NCBI RefSeq assembly: GCF_018397995.1
Contig: NZ_BBQH01000079.1
Location: 1-64,000 of the forward strand
DNA from: Rhizomonospora bruguierae
GTDB taxonomy: Bacteria; Actinomycetota; Actinomycetes; Mycobacteriales; Micromonosporaceae
Direction: 5' to 3'
DNA: 64,000 bases
Shown: positions 16,622 to 25,853 of the stretch, piece after piece
Position numbering within the stretch: the stretch's first letter is position 1
How the letters are laid out: each line of letters opens with the position of its first letter
The notes under the pieces: generated by a model
Told to the model about the DNA's origin: nothing
Database searches by the model: none
Seen by the model: the letters and a program-made list of their open reading frames with translations, nothing else
Position numbers and translations under genes: made by a program

Positions 16622-18340
16622 TCAGGCGGTGGGCGGATCGGTCGGTTCGTCGGTCGGCGGCGGCGTCTCGGCCAGGGGCCGGGTGACCAGCAGGGTGATC
16701 GTCTTCTTGCTCGGGTCGAACAGGCCGGACCTCGGGTCCTGCGCCTGCACCATGCCGGCCTGATCCGGTGGCACGGTGTTGCCGTCCTTGACCCGCACCG
16801 TGAAGCCCTGCTCCTCAAGGATGATCCGGGCCTCCTCCTCGGTGCGCCCGACGACGTTCTTGACCGCGACCAGGTTGTTCTTCGAGATCTGCACCTCGAC
16901 CTCGGTCCCGTACGAGACCGTCTCGCCGGCCCGGAGCACCTTGATGACCTGGTCCTTGGGCTGGTCACTGTCGATCGCGATGAACTTGGGCTTCAGCCCG
17001 AGCCCGGACAGCTGCTTATCGGCCAGGTCCTTCGTCGTGCCCGCCAGGTCCGGAATCTTCACCGCGTCCGGGCCGGCGCAGACCGTCAGGTGCACCTCGG
17101 TGCCCTTGTTGACCTGCTGCTGACCCACGGGGCTCTGGTCCGTGACGGTGTTCTTCTTGCACGTCGGGCTCTTGTCGGTGCCGTCCGTGACCGCGGTCAG
17201 GCCCTGCTGGTCGAGGGTGCTCTTGGCGGCGTCCACGGTCTGGTCGACCACGTTCGGCACCGCGACCTTTTCGGTCTTGTCCCGGTTCGCGACGATGAGG
17301 CCGGCGACCAGGGCGACCGCGGCGAGCACGCCGAGCACCGCGATGATGGCGATGGCCCAGGTGGAGCCGCGCCCCTTCTGGCCGCCGCCACCGCGGGCCG
17401 CCGGGATGGTCCGGGTGGCGCCGCCCATCGGCCGGACCGGGGCACCCACCGCGACCGTCTCGTCCTCGCGGAGCACCGGGGTCGCCAGGACCGGCCGGCC
17501 GGTCGCGGCCCGCAGCGCGTCCGCCCGCATCTCGCCGGCGCTCTGGTACCGGTTCAGCGGGTTCTTCGCCAGGGCCTTGAGCACCACGGCGTCGACGTCC
17601 GGGGTGACGTCCCGGTTGATCTCACTCGGCGCGCGGGGGTCCTCCCGGACGTGCTGGTACGCGACGCTGACCGGGCTGTCCCCGACGAACGGCGGGTGCC
17701 CGCAGAGCAACTCGAACAGCACGCAGCCGGCGGCGTACACGTCGGAGCGGGCGTCCACCGCCTCGCCCCGCGCCTGCTCCGGCGACAGGTACTGCGCGGT
17801 GCCGATCACGGCGCTGGTCTGCGTCATCGTGGTGGCGCCGCTGGCCAGGGCGCGGGCGATGCCGAAGTCCATGACCTTGACCTGGCCGGTCTGGGTCAGC
17901 ATGACGTTGCCGGGCTTGATGTCCCGGTGGATGATCCCGTGCCGGTGGCTGAACTCCAGCGCGGCGCAGATGTCCGCGATCAGTTCCAGCGCCCGGCGCG
18001 GCATCAGCCGGCCCTCGGCCGCCAGCACCTCCTTCAGCGTGCGGCCGTTGACGAACTCCATGACGATGTACGGCAGCGCCTCGCCGGTCGGCGCACGCTC
18101 CTCGCCGGTGTCGTAGACGGCGACAATCGCCGGGTGGTTCAGGGAGGCGGCGTTCTGCGCCTCCCGCCGGAACCGCATCTGGAACGTGGCGTCGCGGGCC
18201 AGGTCGGTGCGCAACATCTTGATCGCGACATCCCGGCCCAGCCGGAGATCGCGGCCGCGGTGCACCTCGGCCATGCCGCCGTAGCCGAGCAGCTCGCCGA
18301 CCTGGTACCTGCCACCCAGCAGGCGGGCCTGCGCAGTCAT
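16622..18340 (-). CDS. pknB: Ser/Thr protein kinase PknB with PASTA domains
   Basis: 572 residues. The cytoplasmic kinase domain covers residues 10-275, with the Gly loop GYGGMAEV, Lys41 (VAIK), HRDIKPGNVM, DFGIA and an activation loop rich in Thr (ATTMTQTSAVIGTAQYLSPEQ). A juxtamembrane linker is followed by one membrane helix (about 335-360, AIAIIAVLGVLAAVALVAGLI), then three extracellular PASTA domains ending in a Pro/Thr tail. PASTA domains bind muropeptides or lipid II, so the kinase senses wall synthesis and controls division and wall enzymes. It is the last gene of the minus-strand fhaA-pknB operon, 61 bases after pknA. Confidence 0.97.
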   Translation of the reverse strand: MTAQARLLGGRYQVGELLGYGGMAEVHRGRDLRLGRDVAIKMLRTDLARDATFQMRFRREAQNAASLNHPAIVAVYDTGEERAPTGEALPYIVMEFVNGRTLKEVLAAEGRLMPRRALELIADICAALEFSHRHGIIHRDIKPGNVMLTQTGQVKVMDFGIARALASGATTMTQTSAVIGTAQYLSPEQARGEAVDARSDVYAAGCVLFELLCGHPPFVGDSPVSVAYQHVREDPRAPSEINRDVTPDVDAVVLKALAKNPLNRYQSAGEMRADALRAATGRPVLATPVLREDETVAVGAPVRPMGGATRTIPAARGGGGQKGRGSTWAIAIIAVLGVLAAVALVAGLIVANRDKTEKVAVPNVVDQTVDAAKSTLDQQGLTAVTDGTDKSPTCKKNTVTDQSPVGQQQVNKGTEVHLTVCAGPDAVKIPDLAGTTKDLADKQLSGLGLKPKFIAIDSDQPKDQVIKVLRAGETVSYGTEVEVQISKNNLVAVKNVVGRTEEEARIILEEQGFTVRVKDGNTVPPDQAGMVQAQDPRSGLFDPSKKTITLLVTRPLAETPPPTDEPTDPPTA

Positions 18341-18401
18341 CTCGTCCGTCGTCCTTCGGTCGTCCGCTTCCGCGTACTCTGCCCGGTCCCCGCGCGCTCA
18401 C

Positions 18402-19697
18402 TCATCGCACGGTTCCGCCGTCAAACATGCCATCCCGGCCCGCCGCGGCCGGAATGGCGCCACCGGTCGGTCCGAGCCCGCTGCCACCCCGCCGGCTCAG
18501 GTAGCCCAGCAGGCCGGCGCAGCCGAGTACCGCGATGACCAGCAGGATCAGGGCCGCGATCAGCAGCCCGTTCCGCCCCGGGGCCCGAGGTGCGGCCGGG
18601 CCGCCGGGCGGCGGGTACGGTCGCTGCGGCCCCGGTTGCACCGCGGCCGCGCCGCGAGCGTATCCCGCGTTCGCCGGCGCCGGTACGGCCGGCACGACCG
18701 ACGCACCGGGCGTCACCGGGTGACCGGGCGGCGGGTACGGCGGCGCCGGGGAGGCGGGCGCCCCGGAGTGGGGGCGGACCGACGCGGCGCCCGGGTACGG
18801 CGTGGTCGGGCCCGGCTGCGGCGACGTGGGTCGCGGCGAGGTCGGGTGCGGTGCCGCCGCCGGCCGGCCGGCCACCGGGGCCAGGGTCGCCGCCGCCTGC
18901 CGGGCCACCGCGGCCAGGGTCGCCGCGCTGGGCCAGCGGGCCACCGGGTCCTTCGCCATCGCACGGTCCACGATGGACCGCACGGCGGGCGGGATGTCGC
19001 CGGGCAGCGGGCGGGGCGCGTCCCGGACGTGCTTCATGGCGATCTCGAGCGGGTTGTCGCCGTCGAACGGCCGGTGGCCGGACAGGCACTGGTACGCGAC
19101 GACGCCCAGCGCGTACACGTCGGAGGACGGCGTGGCGGTGGCGCCCGCGGCCTGCTCCGGCGAGATGTACGACGCGGTGCCGAGCACCGACCCGGCGGCG
19201 GTGAGCTGGGCCACCATGGCCGAGCGGGCGATGCCGAAGTCGGTGAGCACCAGCGTCCCGTTCGGGCGGACCAGCAGGTTCCCCGGCTTCACGTCCCGGT
19301 GCACGATGCCCTTCTCGTGCGCGGCCTGCAGCGCGTCCGCCGCCTGCGCGACCAGCGCCATCGTGCGGGCCGGCGTGAGCCGCCCGACCCGGCCCAGGGT
19401 GCGGGACAGCGCGTCGCCCTCCACGTACTCCATCACCAGGAACGCGACCGAGTCGTCGCTGCCGAAGTCGTAGACGTCCACGACGCCGGGGTGGTTGATG
19501 GTCGCCATCGTGCGCGCCTCACCCCGGAAGCGCTCGGCGAAGCCCGGCTCCTCCAGCAGCGCCGGGAGCAGAACCTTCACCGCCACGGTGCGGCCGAGCA
19601 CCTCGTCGGTGCCGCGCCAGACGTCGCCCATGCCGCCGCCGGCGATCCGCTCGTCCAGGCGGTACCGGTTGCCCAGCGACACTCCGGGGCTCAGCAT
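18402..19697 (-). CDS. pknA: Ser/Thr protein kinase PknA
   Basis: 431 residues with kinase domain about 10-270: AGGGMGDVW, VAVKVL, IVHRDVKPGNLLV, LTDFGIARS and GTASYISPEQ. A long Pro/Ala-rich linker leads to one membrane helix (LLIAALILLVIAVLGCAGLLGYL) and a short outer tail with no sensor domain, as expected of PknA. It acts with PknB in controlling division and growth-pole wall synthesis. The ATG at 19697 overlaps the pbpA stop by one base (TGATG), indicating coupling. Confidence 0.95.
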   Translation of the reverse strand: MLSPGVSLGNRYRLDERIAGGGMGDVWRGTDEVLGRTVAVKVLLPALLEEPGFAERFRGEARTMATINHPGVVDVYDFGSDDSVAFLVMEYVEGDALSRTLGRVGRLTPARTMALVAQAADALQAAHEKGIVHRDVKPGNLLVRPNGTLVLTDFGIARSAMVAQLTAAGSVLGTASYISPEQAAGATATPSSDVYALGVVAYQCLSGHRPFDGDNPLEIAMKHVRDAPRPLPGDIPPAVRSIVDRAMAKDPVARWPSAATLAAVARQAAATLAPVAGRPAAAPHPTSPRPTSPQPGPTTPYPGAASVRPHSGAPASPAPPYPPPGHPVTPGASVVPAVPAPANAGYARGAAAVQPGPQRPYPPPGGPAAPRAPGRNGLLIAALILLVIAVLGCAGLLGYLSRRGGSGLGPTGGAIPAAAGRDGMFDGGTVR

Positions 19698-21199
19698 CAA
19701 CCGTTCCCCCGGTCCCGGGTGATCGACTTCATCACCTGGCCGGCGATCCGCGCCGCCTCCGCGCTGCCGCCCTGGCCGGCGTTCTGGAGCAGGACCGCCA
19801 CCGCGGCGATCGGCTCGTCGCCCTTCTTCACGAAGCCGATGAACCAGCCGTGGTTCTCGACGCCCTCCCCGGCCTGTGCCGTGCCGGTCTTCCCGCCGAC
19901 CGTGTACCCGTCGATCTGCGCCTTCCGGCCGCTGCCGTTCTCGACGACGGAGATCATCATGTCCTGCAGGGTCGCGGCGACCTGCGGGTCGACCGGCCGG
20001 CGTAGCTCGCGCGGGCTCGCCGTGTAGTGGTTCGTGGTCAGGTCCGGACCCTGGAGCACCTGCACCAGGTACGGACGCATCTGGCTGCCCCCGTTGGCGA
20101 CCGTGGCGGCCATGAGCGCACCCTGCAGGGGCGTCATCCGCACATTCGCCTGCCCGATGGCGGACTGCGCCAGCGCCGGCAGGTCGTCGGTGCCGTCCGG
20201 GTCCTTGATGTCCCCGGTCTGGCTGGCCGCGACGCGCACCCCGCCGTCGTCGAGCTGGCCCACCCGGAGGTCACCGTCGCCGAAGCCGAAGTCCTGCGCC
20301 TTCCGCTTGAGCGTGTCCGCGCCGAGCTTCTCCACGGCGAGCCGGGTGAACGCGGTGTTGCAGGAGACCGTCAGGGCCTGCTTGAGAGTGATCTTGTTGG
20401 GGCAGGTCACGCCTGGGGCGTTGCCGATCACCTGGCTGGTGTCCGGCGGCTTGTACGTCGAGCCGCCGGTCAGCTCGCTCTGGGCGGTCAGCCCCGCCTC
20501 CAGCGCCGCCGCCGAGTCGATCACCTTGAACGTGGAGCCGGGCGGGAACGTCTCGGCCAGCGCCCGGTTCAGCAGCGGCTTCTTCGGGTCGGCCAGCAGC
20601 TTGTCGTACGCCGCCTGGGCCGCCTTGGTGCTGTGGCTGACCAGGGGGTTCGGGTCGAAGCTGGGCATCGAGGCCATGGCGAGCACCGCACCGGAGCGCG
20701 GGTTCAGCGCGATCACCGCGCCGCGGGTCGCGCCGACGTTGTTGTTCGCCAACTCCCGCACCGCCGTTTCCTGCGCGGTCGGTGAGAGCGTGAGCAGCAC
20801 GTTGCCCCCCGGGGACTTGCTGTTCCGCCACATGTCCCGGAACCGCTCCCCGAACAGGCTGTCGCTGGTGCCGGCGAGGAACTCGTTCTCGTAGTTCTCC
20901 ACGGCGATGTCGCCGAGGTTCACCGGCTTGTACCCGATGACGTGCGCGTACGTCTCCTTGAACGGGTAGGTGCGCTGGAACTTCAGGTCGTCGTTGGTGG
21001 CCTTGCTCTGCGCCAGCACCTTGCCGCCCGCCACGATCTTGCCGCGCTCGCGCTCGTACTCGGCGACCTGCACCCGGCCGTTGTAGTCGCTGTTGCGGTA
21101 CTCGTCGGCCTTGTACGCCTGCACCCAGTTCAGGTTCGCGAACAGCAACCCGAACAGGATCATGGCGACGACGCCGACCCGCCGCAGCGGAGCGTTCAC
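19697..21199 (-). CDS. pbpA: Class B penicillin-binding protein PbpA
   Basis: 500 residues, a monofunctional transpeptidase for septal or elongation wall synthesis, partner of RodA. There is a short cytoplasmic start and one membrane helix (VGVVAMILFGLLFANLNWVQAY). A dimerisation domain follows, then the transpeptidase domain with Ser222 in the STFK motif, SCN at 279-281 and KTG at 437-439. The GTG start overlaps the rodA stop by 4 bases. In mycobacteria PbpA is a substrate of PknB. No missing catalytic residue is seen. Confidence 0.96.
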   Translation of the reverse strand: MNAPLRRVGVVAMILFGLLFANLNWVQAYKADEYRNSDYNGRVQVAEYERERGKIVAGGKVLAQSKATNDDLKFQRTYPFKETYAHVIGYKPVNLGDIAVENYENEFLAGTSDSLFGERFRDMWRNSKSPGGNVLLTLSPTAQETAVRELANNNVGATRGAVIALNPRSGAVLAMASMPSFDPNPLVSHSTKAAQAAYDKLLADPKKPLLNRALAETFPPGSTFKVIDSAAALEAGLTAQSELTGGSTYKPPDTSQVIGNAPGVTCPNKITLKQALTVSCNTAFTRLAVEKLGADTLKRKAQDFGFGDGDLRVGQLDDGGVRVAASQTGDIKDPDGTDDLPALAQSAIGQANVRMTPLQGALMAATVANGGSQMRPYLVQVLQGPDLTTNHYTASPRELRRPVDPQVAATLQDMMISVVENGSGRKAQIDGYTVGGKTGTAQAGEGVENHGWFIGFVKKGDEPIAAVAVLLQNAGQGGSAEAARIAGQVMKSITRDRGNG

Positions 21200-22698
21200 C
21201 GGTTGATCACCTCCGTCGGCGCGCCGTGCAGCCGCATCGGCGCCGATCCCGTGCCGCTGGACCGGACCGGTCCCGCGGCGCCCTCGCCCGCCGGCCGCCC
21301 CGCCGCGTCGGAGATGCGCAGCAGCATCGCGACGAGCAGCCAGTTCGCCATCAGCGAGGAGCCGCCGGCGGACAGGAACGGGGTGGTCTGGCCGGTCAGC
21401 GGGATCAGCCCGCTCACCCCACCCACGATCACGAAGACCTGCAGGCCGAGCGTGAACGACAGGCCGCCGGCGAGCAGCTTGCCGAACGAGTCCCGCACCG
21501 CGAGGCCGGCCCGCAGCCCGCGCGCCACGATCAGCAGGTAGATCACGAGCAGCGCGGAGAGGCCGAACAGCCCGACCTCCTCACCCATGCCGGCGAAGAT
21601 GAAGTCGTTCTTGACCTCCTCGACCAGGTTCGGCTGCCCGGCGCCCGGCCCGGTGCCGAACAGCCCGCCGGTGCCCAGCCCGAGCAGCGACTGGGTGAGC
21701 TGCCAGCCCTTGTCGTACGGGTCGGCGAACGGGTCCAACCAGGTGTCGACCCGCTGGCCGAAGTTCAGGAACGGGCCGCCGATGCTGTGCCCCAGCAGGT
21801 ACGCCAGGAAGGCACCGCCGGAGAACAGCAGCAGACCGATGATCAGCCAACTGACCCGCTCGGTGGCGATGTAGAGCGTCACCACGAACATGCCGAAGTA
21901 CAGCAGCGAGGTGCCGAGATCCTTCTCGAAGACGAGGACCAGCAGGCTCAGCGCCCAGACCGCGACGACCGGGCCCAGGTCCCGCCCGCGCGGGAAGTCG
22001 ATGCCGAGGAACCGCTTGCTGGCCAGCGACAGCACCTCGCGCTTGCGCACCAGGTAGTAGGCGAAGAAGGACAGCAGCGCCAGCTTGGCGAACTCGCCGG
22101 GCTGGATGGAGAAGAAGCTGCCGAACCGGATCCACAGCTTGGCGTGGTTGACCTCGGAGATGCTGGACGGCAGCACCGCCGGGGTGATCACCAGCACGAT
22201 GCCGACCAGGCCGAGAGTGTACGCGTACCGGGAGACCATGCGGTGGTCGCGGACCACCACCAGCAGCGCGGCGGCGAGCACCACCGAGATCAGCGTCCAG
22301 GCCAGTTGCCGACCGCCCACCCCGGCGAAGACCGGGTAGTCGACGCGCCGGGCCGCCTCCTGCCCGCCGAGGTCCAGCCGGCGCAGAAAGCCCACGCCCA
22401 AGCCGTTGAGCAGGGCGACCGCGGGCAGCAGCGCCGGGTCGGCGTGCGGGGCGAGGAACCGCACCACCAGGTGCAGCGCGAAGAAGGTCAGGAACAGCAC
22501 CGCCGCCGGCACCCAGAACGTGCCGGTGATGGTGTCCAGCATGCTCGCCTGCACCGCCGCCCCGTACGCGGCGACCAGCACCATCGCCAGGACGAGTAGG
22601 CCCAGTTCCGCGTTGCGCCGGCCGCGCCCGCCGCGGCGGGGGCGCGGCGCGGCGCCCGGCTGGGCGGGCGGCGGCGCCGAGGCGGCGGGGGCGGTCAC
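21196..22698 (-). CDS. rodA: Peptidoglycan glycosyltransferase RodA (FtsW/RodA/SpoVE family)
   Basis: 500 residues with about 12 membrane helices, a SEDS-family enzyme that polymerises lipid II. Family motifs include IQPGEFAKLALLSFFAYYL, a long loop with KDLGTSLLYFGMF, WQLTQSLLGLGTGGLFGTG and VEEVKNDFIFAGMGEEVGL, and the C-terminal SAGGSSLMANWLLVAMLL. The N-terminus carries a cytoplasmic Pro/Arg extension. The GTG start at 22698 is 56 bases after pstP. It is paired with pbpA through a 4-base overlap, matching a SEDS-class B PBP complex. Confidence 0.95.
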   Translation of the reverse strand: MTAPAASAPPPAQPGAAPRPRRGGRGRRNAELGLLVLAMVLVAAYGAAVQASMLDTITGTFWVPAAVLFLTFFALHLVVRFLAPHADPALLPAVALLNGLGVGFLRRLDLGGQEAARRVDYPVFAGVGGRQLAWTLISVVLAAALLVVVRDHRMVSRYAYTLGLVGIVLVITPAVLPSSISEVNHAKLWIRFGSFFSIQPGEFAKLALLSFFAYYLVRKREVLSLASKRFLGIDFPRGRDLGPVVAVWALSLLVLVFEKDLGTSLLYFGMFVVTLYIATERVSWLIIGLLLFSGGAFLAYLLGHSIGGPFLNFGQRVDTWLDPFADPYDKGWQLTQSLLGLGTGGLFGTGPGAGQPNLVEEVKNDFIFAGMGEEVGLFGLSALLVIYLLIVARGLRAGLAVRDSFGKLLAGGLSFTLGLQVFVIVGGVSGLIPLTGQTTPFLSAGGSSLMANWLLVAMLLRISDAAGRPAGEGAAGPVRSSGTGSAPMRLHGAPTEVINR

Positions 22699-22753
22699 AG
22701 GGACATCCTCGAGTTCCTCGTCGGCCGGTGGTTCCCCGCGGGAATCCGCCGGG

Positions 22754-24175
22754 TCACCGGCAGCCGTCGGGCGGCGTCGGTGCGGTCGTGGTTGCTTCGA
22801 CGTCGGAGGGCGAGCCGAGGCTCCCGTCGACGCTGGGCGAGGCGCTGCCCTCCGGCGCGCCGGTCGGGGCCGGTGGCGTGTGGGTGGGGCTCGCCGGGGG
22901 TGGCGGCGTCGCGGTGGGCGTGGCGGTCGGCTCGGGCGGGCAGGTCGGCTTCAGGTTCGGGTTGCCGGGGATGTCGTTGGTCAACTCGGTGAGCAGCCGC
23001 TCGGCGTCCGCCTCACTGTCGGCCGGTATCCCCTTCTTCACGGTGTCCTGCGCGGCCGCCGTGAGGTCCTCGATCCGGGTGTCGCTGGTCTCGTGGACGC
23101 TGGACAGTTGCAGGCCGGCGATCTGGCCCGGGACGCCCCGGAACACCGCGACCTTGCCCTCGTCGGTGGCGCCCACGTAGTACTGCGCCTGGGTGAACGT
23201 CCAGCCGTACCAGAGGCCGCCGCCGAGCAGGCCGAGCAGCAGGGCGAGCAGGATCGTGGTGCGGACCGGGTGCCGGCGCGGCCGGTCGGGCTCCTCGTCG
23301 GACCGTCCGGCGCCGTCCGAATCCGGGCTGGCGGGGCGGGGCGTGGCCAGGGCCGCCGACGCCCGCGCCGCCGGGGTGGACTCGAGCGTCGCGGCCGGGG
23401 ACATGCCCCGGTCCCGGGCGGCGGCCCCGCCGACCACCGGCGTCTCCTCGACGATGTCCTCGTCGGTGGCGTCGGCCACGATCACGGTGATGTTGTCCGG
23501 CCCGCCGCCGCGCAGGGCCAGCGAGACGAGCCGCTCCACGCACTGCTGCGGGTCGGCGTAGTCGCGCATTGTCTCCGCGATGGTCTCGGCGCTGACCACG
23601 CCGGACAGCCCGTCGCTGCAGATGAGGTACCGGTCGCCCGGCAGCACCTGCCGGACGCTGTACTCCGGGTCGATGTCCCGGCCGTCCAGCGCCCGGGTCA
23701 GCAGCGACCGTTGCGGGTGGCTGCTGGCCTCCTCGGCGCTGATCCGGCCCTCGTCGACCAGCATCTGTACGTACGTGTCGTCCTTGGTGACCTGCGAGAA
23801 CTCCCCGTCGCGCAGCAGGTACGCGCGGGAGTCCCCGATGTGCACCATGCCGAGCTTGGAGCCGGAGAACAGCGTCGCGGTGAGCGTGGTGCCCATCCCC
23901 TCCATCTGGGGATTGGCGTCCACGGTGTCCCGTAGCTGCTGGTTGGCCAGGTCGACCGCGCCGCGCAGGGCGTCGACCAGCGCATCGCCGGGTACGTCCT
24001 CGTCCAGCGGCGCCATCGCGGCGATGACGATGTTGCTCGCGACGTCACCGGCGGCCATGCCGCCCATGCCGTCGGCTACGGCGAGCAGCCGCGGCCCGGC
24101 GTAGACGGAATCCTGGTTTCCGTCTCGGATCAGGCCGCGGTCACTGCGGGCCGCGTAACGCAGAGTGAGGGTCAT
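22754..24175 (-). CDS. pstP: PP2C-type Ser/Thr phosphatase PstP
   Basis: 473 residues. The PPM phosphatase domain is in residues 1-240: SDRGLIRDGNQDSVYAG, ADGMGGMAAGDVAS, HIGDSRAYLLRDGEF, DDTYVQMLVDEG, CSDGLSGVV and GGPDNITVI, with all metal-binding Asp residues present. A disordered cytoplasmic linker, one membrane helix (TTILLALLLGLLGGGLWYGW) and an outer domain ending in a Pro/Thr-rich tail follow. It reverses PknA and PknB phosphorylation. Its ATG overlaps the fhaB stop (ATGA). Confidence 0.96.
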   Translation of the reverse strand: MTLTLRYAARSDRGLIRDGNQDSVYAGPRLLAVADGMGGMAAGDVASNIVIAAMAPLDEDVPGDALVDALRGAVDLANQQLRDTVDANPQMEGMGTTLTATLFSGSKLGMVHIGDSRAYLLRDGEFSQVTKDDTYVQMLVDEGRISAEEASSHPQRSLLTRALDGRDIDPEYSVRQVLPGDRYLICSDGLSGVVSAETIAETMRDYADPQQCVERLVSLALRGGGPDNITVIVADATDEDIVEETPVVGGAAARDRGMSPAATLESTPAARASAALATPRPASPDSDGAGRSDEEPDRPRRHPVRTTILLALLLGLLGGGLWYGWTFTQAQYYVGATDEGKVAVFRGVPGQIAGLQLSSVHETSDTRIEDLTAAAQDTVKKGIPADSEADAERLLTELTNDIPGNPNLKPTCPPEPTATPTATPPPPASPTHTPPAPTGAPEGSASPSVDGSLGSPSDVEATTTAPTPPDGCR

Positions 24176-24657
24176 GGTCGCAACTCAAGGGCCGTGCGGC
24201 CGATGCGGATCGGCACGCCGAGGGGGACGGGGGTAGGTCCGGTGACCTTAGCGCGATCGAGGTACGTACCGTTGGTCGAGCCAAGGTCCTCGATCATCCA
24301 CTGCCCGTTGCGGGGCACCAGCCGCGCATGCCGGGCCGAGGCGTAGTCGTCAGTGATCACCAGGGTCGAGTCCTCCGCGCGGCCGATCGTGATCTGGTTC
24401 TCGCCGAGGGTGATCCGGGTGCCCGCCAGTTGGCCGGCGGTCACCACCAACTGGTGTGCCGCCTTGCCGCGCTTGACCTTCGCGGGCCGACTCGCCGCGC
24501 CGCCGGACGCGCCAACCCCCCGGGGCGCCGCCACCAGGCGGGACGAGCGCGCACCGGCGAACAGGTCCCGCCGGATGACGCCCACCACTGTGAACACGAA
24601 GATCCACAGCAGCACCAGGAACCCGAGCCGGGCGACGGCGACGACGAATGCGGGCAA
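24172..24657 (-). CDS. fhaB: FHA-domain membrane-anchored protein FhaB
   Basis: 161 residues: an N-terminal membrane helix (VVAVARLGFLVLLWIFVFTVVGVI), a basic linker, then an FHA domain from about 70 with ITIGRAEDSTLVI, SARHARL and the phosphothreonine-binding loop DLGSTNGTYL. FHA domains bind phospho-Thr peptides; the mycobacterial equivalent FipA/FhaB reads PknA/PknB phosphorylation at the septum. The start is TTG at 24657, two bases after the fhaA stop. It is coupled to pstP by a 4-base overlap. Confidence 0.94.
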   Translation of the reverse strand: MPAFVVAVARLGFLVLLWIFVFTVVGVIRRDLFAGARSSRLVAAPRGVGASGGAASRPAKVKRGKAAHQLVVTAGQLAGTRITLGENQITIGRAEDSTLVITDDYASARHARLVPRNGQWMIEDLGSTNGTYLDRAKVTGPTPVPLGVPIRIGRTALELRP

Positions 24658-24659
24658 CG

Positions 24660-25421
24660 CTAGCCGTCCACGCGGAACGTCAGCGTGGTCGTGCCGAGCT
24701 GGATCATGTCACCGGGGTTGAGCGCCACGGCCGAGACGCGCTGGCCGTTGACCATGGTGCCGTTGGTGGAGCCGAGGTCGGTGAGGACGACCTGGGCGCC
24801 GTCGTAGTCGAGCCGGGCGTGCCGGCGGGAGATGCCGACGTCGGGCAGGCGGAGGTTCGCCTGATCGCCGCGGCCGATGACGGTGGAGCCCATCTGCAGC
24901 GGGTAGGTGCGCCCGTCGCCGGAGACCAGCCGCACGGTGCCCCGGCCACCGCCGGAGACCGGCGCCTGCGGTGGGTACCCGCCCTGGTCGTAGGGCGCGT
25001 ACTGGGGTGGTGCGTCGTACCCGGGCTGCTGCACCGGCGCGACGTCCCCGCCGGTGTAGACCTCGGCGGTGACCCGGAACATGCCGGTGTCCAGGCCGTC
25101 GCCGCGTTCGATCTCGACGATCACGTCGCCGTAGACGGTCCAGGCCTGCTCGCCGATGAACTCGGCCTGCGACTGCGCCAGCTCCTGGGCGAGAGCAGCG
25201 GCGTAGGGCGCGAGCCGGCTGTGGTCGTAGGGCGAGAGGTCGATCACATAGCGGTTCGGTACCAGAGTGCGCCCGCCGGCCAGGATCGCCTTGTGCGCCT
25301 CCGCCTCCCGCTGCATGGCGTTGAGGATCTCCACGGGGTGCACGACCCCTTTGAACACCTTGGCGAAGGCCCCCTCGACCAGACCTTCCAGGCGCTTCTC
25401 AAAGCGCTGCAGCACGCTCAC
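24660..25421 (-). CDS. fhaA: FHA-domain protein FhaA
   Basis: About 253 residues. An N-terminal DUF3662 domain (SVLQRFEKRLEGLVEGAFAK, then PVEILNAMQREAEAHKA) is followed by a Pro/Tyr/Gly-rich linker and a C-terminal FHA domain (GSTVIGRGDQANLRLPDVGI, SRRHARLDYDG, DLGSTNGTMVNGQRV). In mycobacteria FhaA binds phosphorylated MviN and links kinases to lipid II flipping. The GTG at 25421 is chosen for the family start and the GAGGAGGAG ribosome site. An in-frame ATG at 25448 is the alternative. It is the first gene of the minus-strand operon. Confidence 0.94.
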   Translation of the reverse strand: MSVLQRFEKRLEGLVEGAFAKVFKGVVHPVEILNAMQREAEAHKAILAGGRTLVPNRYVIDLSPYDHSRLAPYAAALAQELAQSQAEFIGEQAWTVYGDVIVEIERGDGLDTGMFRVTAEVYTGGDVAPVQQPGYDAPPQYAPYDQGGYPPQAPVSGGGRGTVRLVSGDGRTYPLQMGSTVIGRGDQANLRLPDVGISRRHARLDYDGAQVVLTDLGSTNGTMVNGQRVSAVALNPGDMIQLGTTTLTFRVDG

Positions 25422-25681
25422 CGGCTCCTCCTCGGGTTCCGAGGTCATGATGGTATCCGGCCACCGCCCACGCCGTCTGCGCACGATGGCCGGGTCCGAT
25501 GAGACCCCGGTTGACCAGCGGTGCGCCGCACCCTTTCCCGGTGCGGCGGCGCGCTGCCCGGCCGTGCTACGCTTCCGGGGCCGCCGCGCGCCACACCGGT
25601 TCGCGGCCGTAGCCAGGTACTACAGTAGTCTGTGTCGCACCCCAATGGGACAGGGACTACTCTGGTCCCGGTTCACCGCCC

Positions 25682-25764
25682 GGGGAAGTGGCGGAATGGC
25701 AGACGCGCACGGTTCAGGTCCGTGTGCCCGAAAGGGCGTGGGGGTTCAACTCCCCCCTTCCCCA
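25682..25764 (+). tRNA. tRNA-Leu (anticodon CAG)
   Basis: An 83-base type II tRNA. The acceptor arm is GGGGAAG/CTTCCCC with discriminator A. The anticodon stem CACGG/CCGTG encloses TTCAGGT, giving CAG. There is a long variable arm (TGCCCGAAAGGGCG) and T-arm GGGGGTTCAACTCCCCC. CCA is not encoded. A tRNA-Leu follows fhaA in mycobacteria too, which supports the identity of the cluster. Confidence 0.96.
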
Positions 25765-25768
25765 CCGC

Positions 25769-25801
25769 AAGGCCCCTCGGTCGTCACCGGGGGGCCTTTT
25801 T
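25769..25801 (+). terminator. Terminator of tRNA-Leu
   Basis: AAGGCCCC near 25769-25776 pairs with GGGGCCTT (25791-25798), followed by a run of T. It is a typical intrinsic terminator four bases after the tRNA. Confidence 0.85.
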
Positions 25802-25853
25802 CGTTTCGGCTATGCTTCCGCCGATTGCCCAAAGCCTGAACCGGGAGTGTCGT

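Noticed and set aside
25632-25853. An N-terminal extension of the epimerase reaching back over tRNA-Leu
   Set aside because: It would run through the tRNA gene and its terminator. The Rossmann motif begins right after GTG 25854, which has a good ribosome site.
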